Source of the DNA: a bacterium UBP6_UBA1177
GTDB lineage: Bacteria > UBP6 > UBA1177
Length of the DNA stretch: 17,765 nt
Direction: 5' to 3'
Assembly (NCBI GenBank): GCA_002310995.1
Contig: DBYV01000053.1
Span: 1,708-19,472 of the forward strand
Positions within the stretch are counted from its first letter, which is position 1. Each line of letters begins with the position of its first letter. Positions 13,355 through 17,765 of the stretch are shown here, piece by piece. The notes beneath the pieces are model-generated. The model was given only the letters and a program-made list of their open reading frames with translations, was not told where the DNA came from and did not search any database. The position numbers and the translations under genes were made by a program.

Positions 13355-14755
13355 TTAGAACCTGAAATAGAAGAAAGGATCCGAGAAGACCATCGTGCTG
13401 CTGGAAAGTGCCGCACCGAAGAGGACAAGAAGAAATGCCGCTTCCAGCCACCTGAACACCTTCGATTTTCCGAATCTGTCAGTGATCACTCTGTAAACAG
13501 GGAATCCGAATATGCAGCCTGCGACAAAAACAATAAATGATTTCGCATCAAAAATCTGCATCATTGAAACTGTTGCAGAGGTGTTCGGAACAAACATTGC
13601 CTTGACGACTCCGAAATAATAAGCGACAGAGTCGACCTTTACCGAAATGAAGAACAGCGGTAATGCGATCATTTTTGCGTAAAGATGCGCCAGCACAGTA
13701 TTTCTGTAAGGACAGTATTTTTTGAAAAGCCTCTCTATCGTTATTAAAAAAGCTGAAAGTGCGCCGAGGAAAATGAAGTTCCACGCGGCTCCGTGCCACA
13801 ATCCGCAGGCAAGAAAAGCGAGCCAGAGATTGACGATAGCCCTGAAATCACCTTTTCTGCTGCCGCCGAGCGGAATATAAATGTAGTCCCGGAACCACGT
13901 TGAAAGCGAAATATGCCACTTCCGCCACATGTTTCCGAGAGAAGTGGCTGTGAAAGGATATGTGAAGTTTTCCGGAATTTTTATACCGAACATTCTCGCC
14001 AGACCGATTGCCATGTCGGAATAACCGGAGAAATCGAAGTAAAGCTCTACCATGAAGACAAATGTCGCGGCCCACGCCACATCGATTCCCATAGTAGATG
14101 TGTCCATCGAATAGATTTTTTCGACGACCGGTGAAAGATTATTTGAAATCAGTACTTTTTTTGCAAAACCGTACACAAAACGTTTCAAACCGTAAAGAAA
14201 GGCAGCATAGTGGACAGCCCTGTATTTAAGCTGCGGAATAAAGTTGTCGTAGCGGACAATAGGACCTGCGACAAGCTGCGGAAAGAATGCAATGTAAAGC
14301 GCGGTATCAATAAATTTTGGCTCTTTTTCTTCAGGATTTCTGTAAAAATCTATTATACAGGAAACTGCCTGAAACGTGAAAAACGACACTCCTAGCGGCA
14401 AATGGAAGTTGGTAGGCGTTATTTTTATCGAGGAAAAAAGAGCAAAAAGGTGTGATAACTGCTCGGTAAAGAAGTTCATGTGCTTAAAAACGAGAAGGAA
14501 TGCCAGCGAGACAGCCGAACCCAAAATCGCGATAGTTTTTCTGCTGTTCTTGAACTTGTAGAGCATAATTATTGTAAAATGCGCTGTCAAAATTGTCGCA
14601 AGCATGAGCATGACAAACATGCCTTCGCCGTATATGTAGAACATCAGGCTGGCGAAAAGCAGAAACGCTTTGCGGAATCTTTCAGGAAGCATTGCGTGGA
14701 CAATCCACACAAAAGGAAGAAAAATAAATAAAAATATCGGACTGCTGAAAACCAT
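13355..14755 (-). CDS. MBOAT-family membrane O-acyltransferase (AlgI/DltB/PatA type)
   Basis: This 466-residue polytopic membrane protein of the membrane-bound O-acyltransferase family moves an acyl group, usually acetyl from acetyl-CoA, across the membrane to a periplasmic partner. Signatures are HLPLGVSFFTFQ (118-129), FFPQLVAGPIVRY, YFDFSGYSDMAIGLARMFGI (239-258), WRKWHISLSTWFRDYIYIPL (277-296) and GLWHGAAWNF (318-327) with the invariant His321; His281 is also present. Length and order match AlgI-type proteins. It leads the operon, and the three SGNH-like genes follow without gaps, which fits a donor-acceptor system. GAGG lies five bases before the ATG. The 96-base AT-rich gap upstream (14756-14851) probably holds the promoter, but no convincing box pair is visible. 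No polysaccharide synthesis genes lie nearby, so the modified polymer is unknown. Confidence 0.95.
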   Translation of the reverse strand: MVFSSPIFLFIFLPFVWIVHAMLPERFRKAFLLFASLMFYIYGEGMFVMLMLATILTAHFTIIMLYKFKNSRKTIAILGSAVSLAFLLVFKHMNFFTEQLSHLFALFSSIKITPTNFHLPLGVSFFTFQAVSCIIDFYRNPEEKEPKFIDTALYIAFFPQLVAGPIVRYDNFIPQLKYRAVHYAAFLYGLKRFVYGFAKKVLISNNLSPVVEKIYSMDTSTMGIDVAWAATFVFMVELYFDFSGYSDMAIGLARMFGIKIPENFTYPFTATSLGNMWRKWHISLSTWFRDYIYIPLGGSRKGDFRAIVNLWLAFLACGLWHGAAWNFIFLGALSAFLITIERLFKKYCPYRNTVLAHLYAKMIALPLFFISVKVDSVAYYFGVVKAMFVPNTSATVSMMQIFDAKSFIVFVAGCIFGFPVYRVITDRFGKSKVFRWLEAAFLLVLFGAALSSSTMVFSDPFFYFRF

Positions 14756-14851
14756 GGAAACCTCAAATCACAAAAAATGCAAAAACGTTACAGTTTACTT
14801 AAAAATTATTAAATTTAAAGTTTATGAATAATGGATAAAGTGTTTTTCTGA

Positions 14852-15613
14852 TCAGGCTTCCAGAACTTTTTTAACTTCAACTCTGAAATCATCGAAAGTC
14901 ATGTCGTCACGGATTCCGAAACGGGTGAGGGCAAAATCGTATTTGACAGGGTCTTCCGGCGCAAATTCGGCGTAATGCGAAGTGATTTCGAGCGCTGCTT
15001 TGTAATTCGGTGCCTTTTTTTCGGTAAAACCAAGGATTTTCGCCGCTTTGAAGGCGTGAGTGTCGAGCGGAACCACCAAGTCGGCGGCTTTTGTTTTTGT
15101 CCAGCCGCCTGGATCGACCTCATCGTTTCTCACCATCCAGCGGAAAAAGAGATTGAGCCTTTTGCAGGCGGAACCGTCTGCGGGAGAAGGGATAAGATAC
15201 GATTTTTGCGAAAGATTCATCTCGTCGACGAATTTTTCGACTCCGCAGAGATATAAATTCTCGAAATTTCCGTATTCTTTGAGAACGTGCTTCATTCCGC
15301 GGAAAAGTTTGGCCAGATCCTCGTCTGTCGTGAAGCGGTGGACAAAACCTTTGTATATTTTGAGAAAATCCTTTTCGCTGTGCGAAGTGACGAAATCGAA
15401 CGGTTTTTCCTCGATCGGAAGCAGAATTTTGTCAATAGATTTAAGGATCTGAGCCACTCTGCCGTAAGCGATAGAAGAAGCTAAAAGCGCAATTATTTCG
15501 CGGTCTTTTGTCTCAGGATAATCATACAGGAATTTGAGCGGATCGGGGTCTACAAGGCCTCTTTTATTGAGCTTTTTGTAAAGTGATTCGAGAAGATTTT
15601 TGAGGTCGCGCAT
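14852..15613 (-). CDS. TIGR02757/DUF2400 family protein
   Basis: This 253-residue protein of the uncharacterised TIGR02757 family has the recognisable elements PDPLKFLYDYPETKDREIIALLASSIAYGRV (23-53, quoted here in two overlapping parts only by its ends), KLFRGMKHVLKEYG and the C-terminal block VVPLDTHAFKAAKILGFTEK followed by PNYKAALEIT. The last block resembles the helix-hairpin-helix and catalytic-Asp region of HhH-GPD DNA glycosylases, so a role in nucleic-acid processing is plausible but unproven. Its ATG (15611-15613) overlaps the hutU stop by one base (TAATG), with no clear Shine-Dalgarno of its own, so translation is probably coupled to hutU. The length is typical of the family and the frame is intact. 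Downstream there is no obvious terminator before the MBOAT operon. Confidence 0.85.
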   Translation of the reverse strand: MRDLKNLLESLYKKLNKRGLVDPDPLKFLYDYPETKDREIIALLASSIAYGRVAQILKSIDKILLPIEEKPFDFVTSHSEKDFLKIYKGFVHRFTTDEDLAKLFRGMKHVLKEYGNFENLYLCGVEKFVDEMNLSQKSYLIPSPADGSACKRLNLFFRWMVRNDEVDPGGWTKTKAADLVVPLDTHAFKAAKILGFTEKKAPNYKAALEITSHYAEFAPEDPVKYDFALTRFGIRDDMTFDDFRVEVKKVLEA

Positions 15614-17643
15614 TATTTGACCGCTTTCATAACCTTCGCGATAAGTTCGTCTTTAACGATGTAGGGAAGGGTGAGGTGGTCTTTGTGCTCGTTGTTTTTG
15701 TTGTATTCGACAACTGTTTCGATCGAGTGCTCGTTTCTTGCCCACGCTCTTCTTGAAACGCCGCCCATGACGTCCCACGGAAATGCGATGTCGAGTATCG
15801 CGTCGACTCTTTCGGAGCCGTCAAGAACCATACCGAAGCCGCCGTTGATCGATTTGCCGATTCCTACGCCGCCGCCGTTGTGGAGTGCTACAAGGCTCAT
15901 GCCTCTTGCGCAGTTGCCGGCAAAAATGTTGGTTGCCATGTCGGCCATGATGTTGGAGCCGTCTTTGATGTTCGATGTTTCGCGGTACGGGCTGTCTGTG
16001 CCGCCTGTGTCGTGGTGGTCACGTCCGAGCATGATGGGGCCGACGATTCCTTCGCGGACCATTTCATTGAATTTCTTTGCGATCTGCGTTCTTCCTGCCG
16101 CATCCTGATAAAGGATCCTTGCCTGAGTTCCGACGACGAGCTTGTTTTTCATCGCGTCTTTTACCCAGTGGTAGTTGTCCTTGTCCTGATAACGAAGGAC
16201 CGGTCTGCAGTGCGCGATGACTTCGGCAGCCGCTTCGTCGGTTTTCGCAAGGTCGCTCTCTTTGCCACTGAGGCATACCCAGCGGAAGGGGCCGTAACCG
16301 TAATCGAAAAGTTCAGGTCCCAAGATGTCCTCAACATAGCTCGGCCAGATGAATCCTTCGAAAGTATCTTTTCCGTTCTTGGAGATCTCTTTGACGCCTG
16401 CATCGAAGATCGCTCTCATGAAGGAGTTGCCGTAATCGAAGAAGTAGGTTCCTTTCGCAACGAGCTTTTTGATGACTTCGAAATGTCTGCGCAGCGTCGC
16501 GTCGACAAGCTGGCGGAACTTCGGTTTGTCGTTTGCCAGAAGCGCCGTTCTCTCTTCGAAAGTGATCCCTGCCGGGCAGTAGCCGCCTTCGTAGACTGCG
16601 TGGCAGCTTGTCTGGTCGCTGAGAAGGTCGATGTGGATGTTTTTGGAGTCGGCATATTCGAGCAGATCGACGATGTTGCCGTGGTAAGCGATACTGATGG
16701 GCTCTTTCTTTTCGATGTATTCGAATGCTTTTTTGAAAGCTTCTTCCGCGTTGTCGGTAACAAGCGAAACCCAGCCCTGAGAATGTCTTGTCTCGATCCT
16801 GGAAGCATCGACTTCCGCGAAAATACCGACGCCTTTCGCGATTTCAACTGCTTTCGGCTGTGCGCCGCTCATGCCGCCGAGACCGCTGGAGACGAAGAGT
16901 TTGCCGCGAAGGTCGCCGTCCCACGGAACGCCGAGTTTCATTCTTCCTGCGATAAGGATCGTGTTGTAGGTGCCGTGAACGATTCCCTGCGGGCCGATGT
17001 ACATCCAGCCGCCGGCAGTCATCTGGCCGTAGTTCGCAACACCGAGAGCCGCTGCGCGGTTGAAATTCTGCATATCGTCGAAAAGGCCGACCATAAGACC
17101 GTTCGTCGTGATGACTCTCGGAGCTCTTTTGTGTGATTTGAAAAGGCCGAGCGGGTGTCCGCTGTGGAGAACGAGCGTCTGTTCGTCGGTCAAAACTTCA
17201 AGATATTTTTTGATGAGGCGGTACTGCATCCAGTTCTGGCAGACCTGGCCTGTTTCGCCGTAAGTTACGAGTTCATAAGGATAAAGCGCTGTAGCAAAGT
17301 CGAGGTTGTTGTCGATCATTACCTGGAAAGCCTTGCCTTCGATGCAGTTTCCTTTGTATGAATCGATCGGTTTTCCCCAGATCTTGCCTTCGGGACGGAA
17401 GCGGTAGCCGTAAATTCTGCCGCGGGTAAGAAGTTCTTCGAGAAATTCGGGAGCAAGAGCCTCATGAAGCTCTTCCGGAACGTAGCGGAGAGCGTTTCTA
17501 AGCGAAAGTTCGATCTCGTTTTTCGTGAGTGTGAGCTCTCTTTTCGGAGCGCGTCTGATACCTTCCACAAATTTCGGATATTCGGGAAGAACAGGGTCAA
17601 GTTTGATCGTCATTGCATTCGAAATGTCGAAATTATTGAGCAT
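15613..17643 (-). CDS. hutU: Urocanate hydratase (urocanase)
   Basis: This enzyme converts urocanate to 4-imidazolone-5-propionate, the second step of histidine degradation, in the cytoplasm with tightly bound NAD+. At 676 residues it belongs to the longer urocanase type, against about 550 in proteobacteria. Characteristic blocks include YGETGQVCQNWMQYRLIKKY (about 128-147), QMTAGGWMYIGPQGIVHGT (207-225) and the NAD-binding loop SGLGGMSGAQPKA (253-265). Later come RDHHDTGGTDSPYRET and ALHNGGGVGIGKSINGGFG. The start is the ATG at 17643. A longer frame from a TTG at 17655 would translate the GGAGG that stands seven bases ahead of this ATG. No hutH, hutI or formiminotransferase gene is adjacent, so the rest of the pathway must be elsewhere. 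It overlaps the following TIGR02757 gene by one base. Confidence 0.97.
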   Translation of the reverse strand: MLNNFDISNAMTIKLDPVLPEYPKFVEGIRRAPKRELTLTKNEIELSLRNALRYVPEELHEALAPEFLEELLTRGRIYGYRFRPEGKIWGKPIDSYKGNCIEGKAFQVMIDNNLDFATALYPYELVTYGETGQVCQNWMQYRLIKKYLEVLTDEQTLVLHSGHPLGLFKSHKRAPRVITTNGLMVGLFDDMQNFNRAAALGVANYGQMTAGGWMYIGPQGIVHGTYNTILIAGRMKLGVPWDGDLRGKLFVSSGLGGMSGAQPKAVEIAKGVGIFAEVDASRIETRHSQGWVSLVTDNAEEAFKKAFEYIEKKEPISIAYHGNIVDLLEYADSKNIHIDLLSDQTSCHAVYEGGYCPAGITFEERTALLANDKPKFRQLVDATLRRHFEVIKKLVAKGTYFFDYGNSFMRAIFDAGVKEISKNGKDTFEGFIWPSYVEDILGPELFDYGYGPFRWVCLSGKESDLAKTDEAAAEVIAHCRPVLRYQDKDNYHWVKDAMKNKLVVGTQARILYQDAAGRTQIAKKFNEMVREGIVGPIMLGRDHHDTGGTDSPYRETSNIKDGSNIMADMATNIFAGNCARGMSLVALHNGGGVGIGKSINGGFGMVLDGSERVDAILDIAFPWDVMGGVSRRAWARNEHSIETVVEYNKNNEHKDHLTLPYIVKDELIAKVMKAVK

Positions 17644-17674
17644 TTTTTCCTCCAAAACAGGTTTTTAACGGCGA

Positions 17675-17702
17675 AATATACTATTAAAAAAGAAAGTTGC
17701 AA
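17675..17702 (-). promoter_or_regulatory. Predicted promoter for hutU
   Basis: On the minus strand, TTGCAA (17697-17702) and TATATT (17675-17680) are separated by 16 bases; matches to consensus are 4 of 6 and 5 of 6. Transcription would start near 17668, giving a leader of about 25 bases before the ATG at 17643. Confidence 0.45.
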
Positions 17703-17717
17703 GATTGCCGGTAAGGA

Positions 17718-17745
17718 TTGACTTTTCAGCGGTTCTGATTATAAT
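17718..17745 (+). promoter_or_regulatory. Strong predicted promoter reading out of the right edge
   Basis: TTGACT (17718-17723) and TATAAT (17740-17745) are separated by 16 bases, matching consensus at 5 of 6 and 6 of 6 positions. It points rightwards, away from hutU, and would drive a gene beyond the window. Together with the hutU promoter it makes a divergent promoter region of about 70 bases. Confidence 0.6.
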
Positions 17746-17765
17746 ATCCGCCGTTCTTCAGGAAC

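Noticed and set aside
15880..17136. 418-codon open frame on the plus strand
   Set aside because: Antisense to hutU, a well-conserved enzyme. Long antisense frames are expected here from codon bias, and the translation is a Val/Asp/Phe-rich sequence without motifs.
17644..17655. N-terminal extension of urocanase from a TTG
   Set aside because: The extension would translate the GGAGG ribosome-binding site; the ATG at 17643 is correctly spaced from it.

Overview
The window is a densely packed stretch of about 18 kb from a Gram-negative-type bacterium. Four predicted lipoproteins with a lipobox and a periplasmic-style acyl-transfer operon point to an envelope with a periplasm. The urocanase is the long (about 670 aa) form that I associate with Bacteroidetes, spirochaetes, clostridia and other mainly anaerobic lineages. 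The Asp/Thr/Gly-rich lipoprotein linker and the Cys-rich Lcl_C (DUF1566-like) lipoproteins are a style I associate with poorly cultured Gram-negative anaerobes. I cannot name a phylum from the sequence alone. No rRNA, tRNA, CRISPR array or transposase is visible, and no gap between genes exceeds about 200 bases.

Left part (1-2715, minus strand): the N-terminus of a serpin lipoprotein runs off the left edge, followed by cysteinyl-tRNA synthetase (cysS) and a Cys-rich Lcl_C lipoprotein. Middle part (2854-9794, plus strand): an orphan aconitase-type small (swivel) subunit, a Fic-domain protein whose catalytic His position is Gln, 4-alpha-glucanotransferase (malQ), a MNT/HEPN toxin-antitoxin-like pair with a second, AT-rich Lcl_C lipoprotein 11 bases behind it, a lipid-anchored HAD phosphatase, and an FMN-binding/iron-sulfur membrane protein. 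Right part (9791-17643, minus strand): a tightly coupled operon of one MBOAT acyltransferase and three tandem SGNH-hydrolase-like paralogues, then urocanate hydratase (hutU) overlapping a TIGR02757/DUF2400 family gene.

Three features stand out. First, in the MBOAT operon the three SGNH paralogues share architecture, but only the promoter-proximal one keeps a complete SGNH active site. The other two have lost the block III Asn, which suggests one acyl donor channel serving one active and two modified acceptor proteins. Second, a short intergenic hairpin family beginning GTAGAGACG occurs three times (2022, 2854, 6070), each time hard against a predicted promoter. Third, the accessory-looking patch 3485-7417 carries Fic, MNT/HEPN and lipoprotein genes, with a perfect 12-bp inverted repeat in front of Fic.

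Several start codons were placed downstream of the longest reading frame because a clear GGAGG ribosome-binding site lies inside the extension: the swivel subunit at 2918, malQ at 4512, the lipoprotein at 6833 and hutU at 17643.
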